This document shows positions 45,060 through 53,661 of a stretch of DNA of 64,000 nt, one piece after another. The DNA comes from Gloeobacter morelensis MG652769 (GTDB lineage: Bacteria; Cyanobacteriota; Cyanobacteriia; Gloeobacterales; Gloeobacteraceae), in contig NZ_CP063845.1 in assembly GCF_021018745.1 (NCBI RefSeq), forward strand, positions 2,356,001-2,420,000. The letters are read 5' to 3'. Positions within the stretch are counted from its first letter, which is position 1, and every line of letters starts with the position of its first letter. Made by a program: the position numbers and the translations under genes. Under the pieces are notes generated by a model. That model saw only the letters and a program-made list of their open reading frames with translations. It searched no databases and was not told the DNA's origin.

Positions 45060-47018
45060 TTAGGGAGTTTGCCGGTCCGTTTTGGGCTTGGGAAGCTCCC
45101 AAATTTTGTGCCAGGGATTCCAGAACATCACCAGATCCGCACAGGCGGGGCACTTGAGAAAGTAGCCCCGCTTGACTTTTTTGGAGGGTACCTTCGAGAG
45201 CAACCGGCGGCAATGGGGACAGGGGGTGCGCGAAGTCGCGGGTGCACCGGCTGTCGGTGGAGCGGCCGAACGCTTTGGAAATTCCGCCGCAATCGTCGCG
45301 CGGGCGCGCGCCACCGCCGGCACCAGGTAGTCCGCGTTCCAGCCGATCAAATATTTCTCCCAGGGCTCGCGGCTGGCGGCAATCGCGTCGAGGCCCGCCT
45401 CCATCCGGGCGGTAAAGGCGCTGTCCACCAGCTCCGGCAGCGTGCGCCCGAGCAGCGCGTCGGTGGCCAGCCCCAGCTCGGTGGGCACCAGCGCGCGGCC
45501 CTGCAGTGCGACGTAGGCGCGCTCTTTGAGGGTTTTGATGGTCGAAGCGTAGGTCGAAGGCCGCCCGACCCCTTTGCGTTCCATCAGCTGCACCAGCTTC
45601 GGCTCGCTGTAGCGCGGCGGCGGTTGGGTGCGCTTTTTTTCGTGGGCCGAGCGCAGCAGTTCCAGCCGCTGCCCGGCTTCGAGGGCGGGTAGGGCCAGGG
45701 CCGCCTCCAGGTCGTTCCAGTAGCGGGTGTAGCCCGCGAAGGCGACGGTCATGCCCAGAGCCTGCCAGTGCACCGGGCCGCAGCGGGTCAAAATCTTTGT
45801 CTTGGCCAGGCGGGCCGGGGCGCACTGCGAAGCCACCGCCCGCCGCCAGACAATGTCGTAAAGCCGCAGTTGCTCCTCGCTCAGGTGCGCTCGGATCGTG
45901 CGCGGCGTCAGGCTGACATCGGTGGGGCGGATCGCCTCGTGGGCCTGCTGGGCGCCTGCGCGGGAGCGGTGCGTGGCGCTGCGGGCGGGCAGATTGTCTG
46001 GATCGTGGGTCTGCAGGTAAGTGCGCGCCTGCTCGATAAATTCGGGGGCTACTTCGACGCTGTCGGTGCGCATGTAGGTGATGAGCCCCTTACGGCCGGT
46101 GGGCAGGTCGATGCCTTCGTAGAGTTGCTGGGCGATACCCATCGTGCGCTCGGGGTTGTAGCCGAGCAGTGCCCCGGCCGCCTGTTGGAGGGTGCTGGTG
46201 GTGAAGGGCGCGGGCGGATTCTTGGTGACGGTGCGCCGCTCGACGCCCTCGACGGCGTGGGGGTGGCTGCGCGCCAGGGCGACCAACCGGTCGGCCTCCG
46301 CTTCGCTCAAGACCCGGGTCGATTCGGCGGGGGGCGCTTCTTGGTTCGATTTGGCGTCGTCGGCCGCCTCGGTCGCCTCGGGCCTCTCCGGCACGTCCCC
46401 TTGGTAGTAAGCCCGCCAGCCGGGGGCGTACTCGACCCACACCGACCAGTAATCGACGGGCACAAAGGCAACGATCTCCCGCTCGCGCTCGCACACAAGG
46501 TGCAGCGTTGCACTCTGGACCCGGCCTGCGCTCTTGCCGCCGGTCGCATTCCACAGCAAAGGCGAAACTTTGTAGCCCACCAGCTTGTCGAGGCACTGCC
46601 GGGCGCGCTGGGCGCTCACCAGATCCAGATCCAGGCGGCCGGGCGATTGCAGGGCTGTGCGCACGGCCCCCTCGGTGATCTGGGTGCAGCGGATGCGCCG
46701 GGGGGATTTGAGGCGCAGCTCCCGCGCCAGGTGCCAGGCGATCGCTTCGCCTTCGCGGTCGGGATCGGTGGCCAGATAGACTTCCTGGGCCTTGGCCGCC
46801 GCCGCGCGCAGTTTCTTGAGGGTCGCCGCCCCCCGCTCGCCCCTGGGCACGTAGCGGCAGGTGACCGCCTCGGCACCGACGTCGAAACCAAGGTGATCGG
46901 CGCCGTCGTTGGCCAACTCCATGACATGACCCAAGGAAGCCTGCACGTCCCAGCCCGCGCCGAGGATCCCCTTAAAGGTCTTGATCTTGCCCGGACTCTC
47001 GCAAATTAGCAGCCGCAT
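45060..47018 (-). CDS. topA: DNA topoisomerase I (type IA), short form
   Basis: 652 residues from ATG 47018, where MRLLICESPGKIKTFKGILG gives the TOPRIM start; a longer frame to 47066 is not needed. LATDPDREGEAIAWHLAREL carries the metal-binding DxD. The catalytic Tyr315 lies in ITYMRTDSVEV. PSTYASTIKTLKERAYVALQ is the type IA cleavage-domain motif. One Cys4 zinc element (CPHCRRLLSKV, LKCPACADLV) ends the protein. It relaxes negative supercoils. Most cyanobacterial TopA proteins I know of are longer, with more C-terminal repeats, so this may be a second or divergent copy. Confidence 0.93.
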   Translation of the reverse strand: MRLLICESPGKIKTFKGILGAGWDVQASLGHVMELANDGADHLGFDVGAEAVTCRYVPRGERGAATLKKLRAAAAKAQEVYLATDPDREGEAIAWHLARELRLKSPRRIRCTQITEGAVRTALQSPGRLDLDLVSAQRARQCLDKLVGYKVSPLLWNATGGKSAGRVQSATLHLVCEREREIVAFVPVDYWSVWVEYAPGWRAYYQGDVPERPEATEAADDAKSNQEAPPAESTRVLSEAEADRLVALARSHPHAVEGVERRTVTKNPPAPFTTSTLQQAAGALLGYNPERTMGIAQQLYEGIDLPTGRKGLITYMRTDSVEVAPEFIEQARTYLQTHDPDNLPARSATHRSRAGAQQAHEAIRPTDVSLTPRTIRAHLSEEQLRLYDIVWRRAVASQCAPARLAKTKILTRCGPVHWQALGMTVAFAGYTRYWNDLEAALALPALEAGQRLELLRSAHEKKRTQPPPRYSEPKLVQLMERKGVGRPSTYASTIKTLKERAYVALQGRALVPTELGLATDALLGRTLPELVDSAFTARMEAGLDAIAASREPWEKYLIGWNADYLVPAVARARATIAAEFPKRSAAPPTAGAPATSRTPCPHCRRLLSKVPSKKVKRGYFLKCPACADLVMFWNPWHKIWELPKPKTDRQTP

Positions 47019-47079
47019 CACTTTCGGTGAACACCCGGCCTCAAGTCTAAGCCGCCGGAGGCCCACCGGTCCAGAGGGG

Positions 47080-48276
47080 CTACTTTTTCACCCGCGAGAA
47101 GCTCTCAAACCAGCCCCGCCGCCAAAAATAGATGACCAGACCCACAGCCACCGACAACATCAGCACCAGGCTGTAGGGATAGCCCCAGTACCATTCCAGC
47201 TCGGGCATATTCCAGGGGGATTTTTCAGGATCGAAGTTCATGCCGTAGACCCCGGCGATAAAGGTCAGCGGAATAAAAATAGCCGAGATCACCGTGAGGG
47301 TCTTCATCACCTCGTTCATCCGGTTGCTCACCGAGGACATGTAGATGTCCGTCAGGCTCGAAGCCAGTTCCCGGTAAGTCTCCACCATGTCGATGATCTG
47401 GATGGCGTGGTCGTAGCAGTCGCGCAGGTAGACGCGCACCTCCTCGCCGATCAGCGGGTTGGCATCGCGGATGAGGGCGTTGATCACATCGCGCTGGGGC
47501 CAGATGGCGCGCCGCAGCATCAGCAGTTCGCGCCGGAGCAGATAGATTCTCTCGAGGGTACCGCGGGTGGGGTTTTCCACCACCTCCGCTTCGAGTGCCT
47601 CAATGCGTTCGCCGAAGTCTTCGAGCACCGGGTAGAAGCCGTCGACGATCGCATCGAGCAGCGTGTAGGCCAGGTAGTCGGCGCGCTGATGGCAGATGAT
47701 GCCCTTGGCGGTGCGGATGCGCTCGCGCACGGGGCCGAAGACGTCGAATTTGGCTTCTTCCTGGACTGTGAGCAAATAGCTTTTACCCAAGATCAAACTC
47801 ACCTGCTCGCTGAAAAATGCTTCTGCCGTTTCGGAGGTGGGACAGACCATCCTGGCGATAATCAGCAGGTGGTCCTTGTATTCTTCCACCTTGGGGCGCT
47901 GGGGCACATTCACGATGTCTTCGAGCACCAGCGGATGCAGCCCAAACACCTTGCCCAGGCGGCGCAGGATGTCCTCGCTGCCGAAACCGCGCACGTCGAC
48001 CCACGAGACCGAGTGGTTGTCCAGGTAAGGCGTCAGTTCCTCAGGATGTTCCACCCTCCGGCCGGTGGATTGTTCGGCATCGTAATCGATCAGGTGGATC
48101 TCGGGCGGTGGGGCGTTTTTGTCGATGCTGAGCGTTCCCGGCATGGTACCGGGGTCGTCGTAATGGTAATCGACGTAGGACTCATCCTCCTCAGGATCCA
48201 TCGCTTCGCCGGCTTCCGGCTTCCGGTCTCGCATGGCAGCCGCACCGTAAAGAACACCACCCAATTCTAGAGGCAT
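47080..48276 (-). CDS. corA: CorA family magnesium/cobalt transporter
   Basis: 398 residues from ATG 48276; a TTG at 48318 with a weak ribosome site would add 14 residues. A soluble alpha/beta N-terminal domain (WVDVRGFGSEDILRRLGKVF, HPLVLEDIVNVPQRPKVEEY) is followed by two C-terminal membrane helices with the selectivity motif YGMNF between them. Pentamers pass Mg2+ through the inner membrane. It sits between the hybrid kinase and topA on the same strand. Confidence 0.95.
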   Translation of the reverse strand: MPLELGGVLYGAAAMRDRKPEAGEAMDPEEDESYVDYHYDDPGTMPGTLSIDKNAPPPEIHLIDYDAEQSTGRRVEHPEELTPYLDNHSVSWVDVRGFGSEDILRRLGKVFGLHPLVLEDIVNVPQRPKVEEYKDHLLIIARMVCPTSETAEAFFSEQVSLILGKSYLLTVQEEAKFDVFGPVRERIRTAKGIICHQRADYLAYTLLDAIVDGFYPVLEDFGERIEALEAEVVENPTRGTLERIYLLRRELLMLRRAIWPQRDVINALIRDANPLIGEEVRVYLRDCYDHAIQIIDMVETYRELASSLTDIYMSSVSNRMNEVMKTLTVISAIFIPLTFIAGVYGMNFDPEKSPWNMPELEWYWGYPYSLVLMLSVAVGLVIYFWRRGWFESFSRVKK

Positions 48277-48339
48277 GGGCTGGTCGGCACCCTGGCTGGG
48301 GGGCAAGGTCGGCTGCAAAAAGCACCTGCTGATCGCCGG

Positions 48340-50457
48340 TTAGCCGGTGGCCCGCTCAGTGGTGCCCACCGGCAGCGCCCAGCGCTCGATGGCGGCGGTC
48401 AACTGCTCGCGGCGCACCGGTTTAATTAAGCAGTCGTCCATGCCCGCCGCCAGACACAGCTCGTAGACCCCGGCGCTGGCGTTGGCGGTGATGCCCACGA
48501 TGGGCGTGCGCCGGGCCGGGTCTTCGCGCCTGCGGATCTCGGCGGTAGCCTGGAAGCCGTCCATAACCGGCATCTGGCAATCCATCAGCACCAGTGTGAA
48601 GGAGCGGCTCGCCAGCACCGTGAGGGCCTCCGCCCCGGTCTCCGCCACTTCCGCCTCGCAGCCAAGCCGCTCCAGGTGCCGCAGCAACACCTTCTGATTG
48701 ACGGTGTTATCTTCGACGATCAAAATCGGCCCGTACTGGGGCAGACGCACCGCCACGGGTGCGCTCGGCGGCGGTGGTTCGGCCAGGGCCGAAACTTTGA
48801 GCGGCACCACAAACCAGAACGTCGAACCTTCCTCCAGGCGGCTCTCGACGCCGATCTGCCCACCCATCAACTCGACAAGTTGCCTGGAGATGGCCAGTCC
48901 CAACCCCGTGCCGCCGTACTTGCGGGTGGTGGAAGTGTCGGCTTGAAAAAACGACTGGAACAGGCGGCTGGTCGTCTCGGCGCTCATGCCGATCCCGGTG
49001 TCGACGACTTCAAAGCGCAGACGCATCTCGTTTTCTTGCTCGGCCACTGGATGCACCCGGATAGCTATCTGGCCGCGAGAGGTAAATTTTAGAGAGTTGC
49101 CCACCAGGTTGGTCAGCACCTGCGCCAAGCGCACCGGATCGCCTTCGAGTTGCCCCGGCACTCTGGAGTCGATGAGCACCTGCAATTGCAGCTCTTTGCC
49201 GCGCAGCTGCTCGGCAAACATGGCCACCACCGAGTCGATCAACCGGGGCAACTCGAAGGGAACAACGTCGAGTTCCATCCGTCCTGCCTCGATTTTCGAA
49301 AAATCGAGAATGTTGTTAATCAAATTCAGCATCGTCTCGCCGCAGTAACTGATGATGGCGGTCAGTTCCCGCTGTTCAGCGCTCAGATGGCTCTCCAGCA
49401 GCAGATCGGTCATGCTGATGATTCCATGCATCGGCGTGCGCAACTCATGGCTTGCGGCGGCAAGAAAGTCGCTTTTGGCCCTGGCGGCGGCCTCCGCCCG
49501 CGCCTGGGCCGCCTGCAATTCGACTTCGATGCGCTGCCGCTCGCCAATTTCCGCCCGCAGTTTCTGGTTGAGCAATTTGTAGCGAACGGTCCGTTCCCTG
49601 ACGCGCTCCTCCAGTTCGGCATTCAACCTGGCCAGTTCCTCCTGGGTAACCCGGTGGGCCGCCACCTCGCGCAGCAACTGCTCCCCCATGCCCGCCCAAT
49701 CCGCCGGATTGAACGGCATCTCGAGGGCGGCGCGATCGTAGGTGATGTTCAGCACGGCCACCACCTCGCCTCGACAGTTGAACTGGGGCACCGCGAGACT
49801 GTAGCAGTAAAGCTTGTAACTTGCGTCCCCCACACTGTAGGCAAAACTGGTGCTGCCCGGCTCGCCGGTCTTGAACACCCTGCGGATCAACTGCTCCCAA
49901 TCGGCCATCTGGGCAAGGATCGACTCGGGAATGCCCATCTCCCACAAGCTCTTGCCCAGCACCCATTCTTTGGGCATTCCCGAAAAACGGGATGAAGCAG
50001 CGTTGACCATCAAAGCGCGCAGCTCGCTGTCTAGCAGCCCAATTTGATCGGGAGCCATCTCGATGTACTTTTCGTACATCAAGTTGCGCTGACGAATCTC
50101 GTCAAGACGCTCCTCCGCTTCCAACCGCTCGCCCACCAGCCCGGCGGCGTGCTCCAGTAGCGCGCTCTGTGCTGTACTCAGCAACCGCCCTTGCTCATCG
50201 GCAATCCAGAGGTTGCCCGCCAGCGTGCCGTTGCAGAAAATCGGCACCGCCGCTACGAATTTCCAGGGTGACCGGCTGAAGCACGCTTCTAGTTCAGCGC
50301 TGGACAGCACACTGAGTACCTGAACGGGAGGCTGCCTGCGAAACAGGGGATCAACAGCAAAGTTTTGACAATTATTAATACAAATCTGAGCAGTGGATAG
50401 GGCGAGGGCTTCGCGCACAAGTGCGGTTATCTTCCCAAGGAATTCTGCGGGCAGCAA
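48340..50457 (-). CDS. Hybrid sensor histidine kinase (GAF-like, PAS, HisKA, HATPase, REC)
   Basis: 705 residues, soluble. The N-terminal 120 residues look like a GAF domain ([20 protein letters not shown]); then PAS ([20 protein letters not shown]), a coiled coil, HisKA with His337 ([17 protein letters not shown]), HATPase ([19 protein letters not shown]) and a receiver with Asp626 ([14 protein letters not shown]). No membrane segment, so it reads a cytoplasmic signal. The start is 107 bases from the borosin methyltransferase start, divergently oriented. Its corA neighbour downstream is 63 bases away. Confidence 0.9.
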   Translation of the reverse strand: MLPAEFLGKITALVREALALSTAQICINNCQNFAVDPLFRRQPPVQVLSVLSSAELEACFSRSPWKFVAAVPIFCNGTLAGNLWIADEQGRLLSTAQSALLEHAAGLVGERLEAEERLDEIRQRNLMYEKYIEMAPDQIGLLDSELRALMVNAASSRFSGMPKEWVLGKSLWEMGIPESILAQMADWEQLIRRVFKTGEPGSTSFAYSVGDASYKLYCYSLAVPQFNCRGEVVAVLNITYDRAALEMPFNPADWAGMGEQLLREVAAHRVTQEELARLNAELEERVRERTVRYKLLNQKLRAEIGERQRIEVELQAAQARAEAAARAKSDFLAAASHELRTPMHGIISMTDLLLESHLSAEQRELTAIISYCGETMLNLINNILDFSKIEAGRMELDVVPFELPRLIDSVVAMFAEQLRGKELQLQVLIDSRVPGQLEGDPVRLAQVLTNLVGNSLKFTSRGQIAIRVHPVAEQENEMRLRFEVVDTGIGMSAETTSRLFQSFFQADTSTTRKYGGTGLGLAISRQLVELMGGQIGVESRLEEGSTFWFVVPLKVSALAEPPPPSAPVAVRLPQYGPILIVEDNTVNQKVLLRHLERLGCEAEVAETGAEALTVLASRSFTLVLMDCQMPVMDGFQATAEIRRREDPARRTPIVGITANASAGVYELCLAAGMDDCLIKPVRREQLTAAIERWALPVGTTERATG

Positions 50458-50564
50458 TGGCTCGAATCCGAAAATAAAAGTTTGGTATGGTAGAAATTTT
50501 CCACAAAAGTAGCTTACCGCTAAATCGATATTTCGAACTTAGAACCGCTGTCAAGGAGTCAAAA

Positions 50565-51368
50565 ATGTCAGGGTCTCTGATCGTGGTGGGTACCGGAATC
50601 CGGGCTGGGCACCTCTCCCAGGAAGCCGTCAGTGCTGTTCGGACAGCCGATGCTGTTGCTTACTGCATTGCCGAACCGCTTAGTCGCCTATTGGTCGATG
50701 AGCTTCGCAAAGAAGTTGCCAAGCCCGCCGCCGAGGATCTGCACCGTTTTTACGCTGACGGTAAGCCCAGAATGCAGACCTACCGCCAGATGGTAGCCCG
50801 AATCCTCGAACTGGTGCGCCTGGACTTGCAGGTGGCGGCGGTCTTTTACGGCCATCCGGGGGTTTTTGCCTATCCCTCCCACGAATCGATTCGCCAAGCC
50901 CGCGCGGAGGGCTACCCGGCCGAGATGCTGCCGGGAATTTCGGCAGTCGATTGTCTGTTTGCTGATCTGGGCGTAGACCCGGCCACGGCGGGCTGCCAGA
51001 TGCTGGAGGCTACCGATTTTTTGTTGCGCCGCCGTCACCTTGACACAGCCTGTGGCGTGGTGCTGTGGCAAATCGGTTGCGTCGGTCATGGGGATTATCA
51101 GGGCAGCGGATACGATCTGCGCCATGTGCCAATGCTGGTGGAGGCTTTGCTGGCGTTCTATCCGCCGGAACACGAAGTGGTCGTCTACCAGGCGGCGCAC
51201 TTTGCCATGTGCGATCCGACAATTGAATACGTTGCCATTGCTGAGATGTTCAGGGCCGGCATCACCGCCGTCTCGACGCTATACATTCCCCCACTGTTGG
51301 TGCCTGCAATCGATTCACAAGTGCTTAAAAAATTCGATATTGCGACATTTCGGGGAACCGAAGGCTAG
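50565..51368 (+). CDS. Borosin-type peptide backbone alpha-N-methyltransferase
   Basis: 267 residues; ATG 50565 chosen because GGAG lies about 9 bases upstream and the conserved SLIVVGTGIRAGHLSQEAV follows, dropping 26 unconserved residues. Tetrapyrrole-methylase fold with SAM-site motifs VVGTGI (7-12), YGHPGVFAYPSH (95-106) and LPGISAVDCLFADLGVDP. The segment YADGKPRMQTYRQM carries Tyr63, Arg69 and Tyr73 at the positions of the catalytic Tyr/Arg/Tyr of borosin enzymes (OphMA, SonM); ordinary cobalamin-type methylases lack these. Unlike fungal OphMA, no peptide is fused at the C-terminus; a candidate precursor follows 53 bases later. Predicted to methylate backbone amide nitrogens of that peptide using SAM. 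Confidence 0.88.
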   Translation: MSGSLIVVGTGIRAGHLSQEAVSAVRTADAVAYCIAEPLSRLLVDELRKEVAKPAAEDLHRFYADGKPRMQTYRQMVARILELVRLDLQVAAVFYGHPGVFAYPSHESIRQARAEGYPAEMLPGISAVDCLFADLGVDPATAGCQMLEATDFLLRRRHLDTACGVVLWQIGCVGHGDYQGSGYDLRHVPMLVEALLAFYPPEHEVVVYQAAHFAMCDPTIEYVAIAEMFRAGITAVSTLYIPPLLVPAIDSQVLKKFDIATFRGTEG

Positions 51369-51421
51369 AGAAACTGTCCACGGCAGTGTAATGATGTAGA
51401 AAAGTTGGAAGCAATTATCTT

Positions 51422-51658
51422 ATGAACGACAAAGCCAGATCTTTTCTTATCAGGCTGACGCAGGATCCCTTCCTGGCACAGCGCTTTCGTCAAGATCCCG
51501 AGCAGCGTCGGGCGATGCTGGAGGCCGCGGACTTCGATGCTTCCACGCGCGAGGCGCTCGAAAGCCGCGACGAGCACCGCATTGCCCAGATCTTGGGCAT
51601 AAGCAGTCTGCCCGCTTTTATGATCGTCGCCATCATCGTTCCCAACGGCCCCTTCTAG
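51422..51658 (+). CDS. Split-borosin precursor peptide candidate
   Basis: 78 residues, ATG 51422. Residues 1-58 form a helical leader (KARSFLIRLTQDPFLAQRFR, PEQRRAMLEAADFDASTREA, RDEHRIAQILG) of the kind that docks the methyltransferase in split borosins (LigA-subunit-like helical domain). Residues 61-78 (SSLPAFMIVAIIVPNGPF) are a hydrophobic core with a beta-branched run at 67-73 and a Gly/Pro end, resembling borosin cores. Which amides are methylated, and whether a protease releases the core, cannot be read. It lies 53 bases after the methyltransferase and 22 before rpiA. Confidence 0.82.
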   Translation: MNDKARSFLIRLTQDPFLAQRFRQDPEQRRAMLEAADFDASTREALESRDEHRIAQILGISSLPAFMIVAIIVPNGPF

Positions 51659-51680
51659 CCCATAAAAGCCAGGCTGAGCG

Positions 51681-52373
51681 GTGGATCTGAATACCCTCAA
51701 GCAAACGGCGGCCCGTCGCGCCGTCGAAGATGTCGAGGACGGCATGGTGGTCGGGCTGGGCACCGGCTCGACCGCCGCTTTTGCGGTGAGCGCCCTCGCC
51801 GAGCGGGTACGTCTGGGGCTGCGGGTGGTGGGGATCCCCACATCGGAGCGCACCGCCCGGCAGGCCGAGGCCGAGGGTATTGGCCTGGGGACGCTGGCGG
51901 AGTACCCCAGGGTCGATCTCACCATCGATGGGGCGGACGAGGTGGCCCTGGGGGAGCTGGCCCTTATCAAGGGCCTGGGCGGTGCTCTGTTGCGCGAAAA
52001 GATTGTCGCTGCCGCGAGCGAGAGGCTGATTATCATCGTCGATGCCACCAAGCTGGTCGAACGGCTGGGTAGCCACGGCCCGCTACCGGTGGAGGTGGCG
52101 CCGTTTGGCTGGCAGGCGACCGCCCGCGCCCTGGAGCGGCTCGGCGGGCAGGCGAATCTGCGAGCCCAGGAAGGCCAGGCATTTCTCACCGACGGCGGCC
52201 ACTACATCCTTGACTGTCGTTTTGGGCCGATCGCCCGGCCGGCCGAACTCGAAGCGGCCATCGACCGCATCCCGGGGGTGGTGGAAAGCGGTCTGTTTGT
52301 CGGCATGGCAAGCGCGGTGATCGTAGCCGACGAGGGGGGTATCGAAGTGCTCACACCTTCTGCAGCGCCTTGA
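51681..52373 (+). CDS. rpiA: Ribose-5-phosphate isomerase A
   Basis: 230 residues from GTG 51681. [78 protein letters not shown] and [11 protein letters not shown] are RpiA motifs, including the catalytic Asp and Glu/Lys region. It interconverts ribose and ribulose 5-phosphate in the pentose phosphate and Calvin cycles. It starts 22 bases after the borosin precursor, perhaps by read-through, and its 3' end overlaps the convergent peroxiredoxin gene by 23 bases. Confidence 0.96.
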   Translation: MDLNTLKQTAARRAVEDVEDGMVVGLGTGSTAAFAVSALAERVRLGLRVVGIPTSERTARQAEAEGIGLGTLAEYPRVDLTIDGADEVALGELALIKGLGGALLREKIVAAASERLIIIVDATKLVERLGSHGPLPVEVAPFGWQATARALERLGGQANLRAQEGQAFLTDGGHYILDCRFGPIARPAELEAAIDRIPGVVESGLFVGMASAVIVADEGGIEVLTPSAAP

Positions 52374-52890
52374 GCACCGCGAGTACCTCGTCGGTCGAAG
52401 CATTGCTGTCGATAAACGAGAACAGGTGCCGATAGACGATCGTGCCGGTCATATCGACGATGTACTGGGCCGGCAAAGGGGCGCCGAGGGCCTGTCCCGC
52501 GCCGTAGGCCTGAAAGAGCGTGCAGCCGGGATCAAACAAAAACGGATAGGGCAGCGCCAGATCCGCAGCCACCTGGGCGCTCTGCACCGGGTCGGTGCTC
52601 GTCACCATCAGCAATTCGGCTCCGGCTTGGCGGATTTCGCCGTAACGATTTTTGAGGTCCTGGAGGTGCGGGTAGCAAAACGGGCAGAAAAGTTTCTCCG
52701 TAAAGATGCGCGTAAAGGCGATCACCACCGCCGTCCGTCCCCGATAATCCGACAGGCGCACCGGTGCGCCACCGACGCGCGGCAGGACAAAGTCGGGGGC
52801 TGCCTCTCCAACTTCGGGGACGCTGAAACCCGGTAAGGGCAAAAAGTTTTTCGCAAAGCGCTGGTTGAATAATCCGGTGTCGGCGGTCAT
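52351..52890 (-). CDS. Peroxiredoxin-like redoxin domain protein
   Basis: 179 residues, AhpC/TSA fold: [55 protein letters not shown] with Cys69 and Cys72, and [11 protein letters not shown]. The C-x-x-C replaces the classic peroxiredoxin T-x-x-C and is closer to thioredoxin-like redoxins, so peroxidase activity is uncertain. The gene overlaps rpiA tail-to-tail. Confidence 0.85.
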   Translation of the reverse strand: MTADTGLFNQRFAKNFLPLPGFSVPEVGEAAPDFVLPRVGGAPVRLSDYRGRTAVVIAFTRIFTEKLFCPFCYPHLQDLKNRYGEIRQAGAELLMVTSTDPVQSAQVAADLALPYPFLFDPGCTLFQAYGAGQALGAPLPAQYIVDMTGTIVYRHLFSFIDSNASTDEVLAVLKALQKV

Positions 52891-52914
52891 TGCGTTTTAT
52901 AAAGTTACCTGATT

Positions 52915-53373
52915 TCAAGATAGCCCACCCGGCGCTTCGAGGCTCTCCGCAACCGCTTTGAGCCTTTGCAATTGGGCGTGCATGTCGGCACGGGTGAGCG
53001 CTTGAGCGAAGAGGGCAAATCCAAAGCGCACCACCGGGTTGGGAATGTCGAAACAAAAGCGGTTGACCAGAAGCACAGCGCCGTCCGGCCCGGTGGCTTC
53101 CCAACGGTCGGTGCCTTCGAAAAATCCTGTAAATCGCCACTGGACCAACCCGAGGGCGCGCTCGACCACCTCACACTCCAGATGGGGATACACCGGCGGC
53201 AGGCGCAGATAAAAGCGAAAGCGGCTGCCCACCGCCGTCGACCACTCCCCGACACTGCGGCATTCGAGCAGCGGATTGAGCCAGCGGCGCATCAAGCCGG
53301 GATCGCTCAAGCAGCGCTCAGCAGCGCCTAGCGAGGCTGCGATGCGAATCTGCTGCTCAAAAATTTCCACCAC
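52915..53373 (-). CDS. DUF1997 family (SRPBCC-like) protein
   Basis: 152 residues if GTG 53373 (or 53370) starts it; a longer frame to 53424 lacks conservation. LMRRWLNPLLECRSVGEWST, FYLRLPPVYPHLECEVVERA, GLVQWRFTGFFEGTDRWEAT and LLVNRFCFDIPNPVVRFGFA fit the DUF1997 family of cyanobacteria and plastids, a helix-grip fold of unknown function. It lies 24 bases upstream of the peroxiredoxin gene on the same strand. Confidence 0.75.
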   Translation of the reverse strand: MVEIFEQQIRIAASLGAAERCLSDPGLMRRWLNPLLECRSVGEWSTAVGSRFRFYLRLPPVYPHLECEVVERALGLVQWRFTGFFEGTDRWEATGPDGAVLLVNRFCFDIPNPVVRFGFALFAQALTRADMHAQLQRLKAVAESLEAPGGLS

Positions 53374-53661
53374 CCGTCCGCCAGATCTAGAACACTGCGA
53401 TTGTAGGCCGCGGCTGCGATTCACAAAAATTTATCAAGAATTTATATCGACTGCTCTTTCGCATGCGATAAGCTGTCTCCACCCGCAATCCGGCTTCTTT
53501 GGGTCGGCAGTCGGGTTTCGATTTCGAGGGTAATCGCGGGGAAAGTCTTGCCCCGCCGGGGTTTTGGTGTCGTCAGTGGTTCGATTTGTCGCGCTGCGGT
53601 ACGCGGAGCATTGCGCTGCGGACGCTGCGGCTTTTGTCTTGCTGTGAAGGGGAGTTGCGCT

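Noticed and set aside
50487-50564. 26-residue N-terminal extension of the borosin methyltransferase
   Set aside because: The conserved fold starts at SLIVVGTG just after ATG 50565, which has a proper GGAG; the extension lacks a ribosome site.
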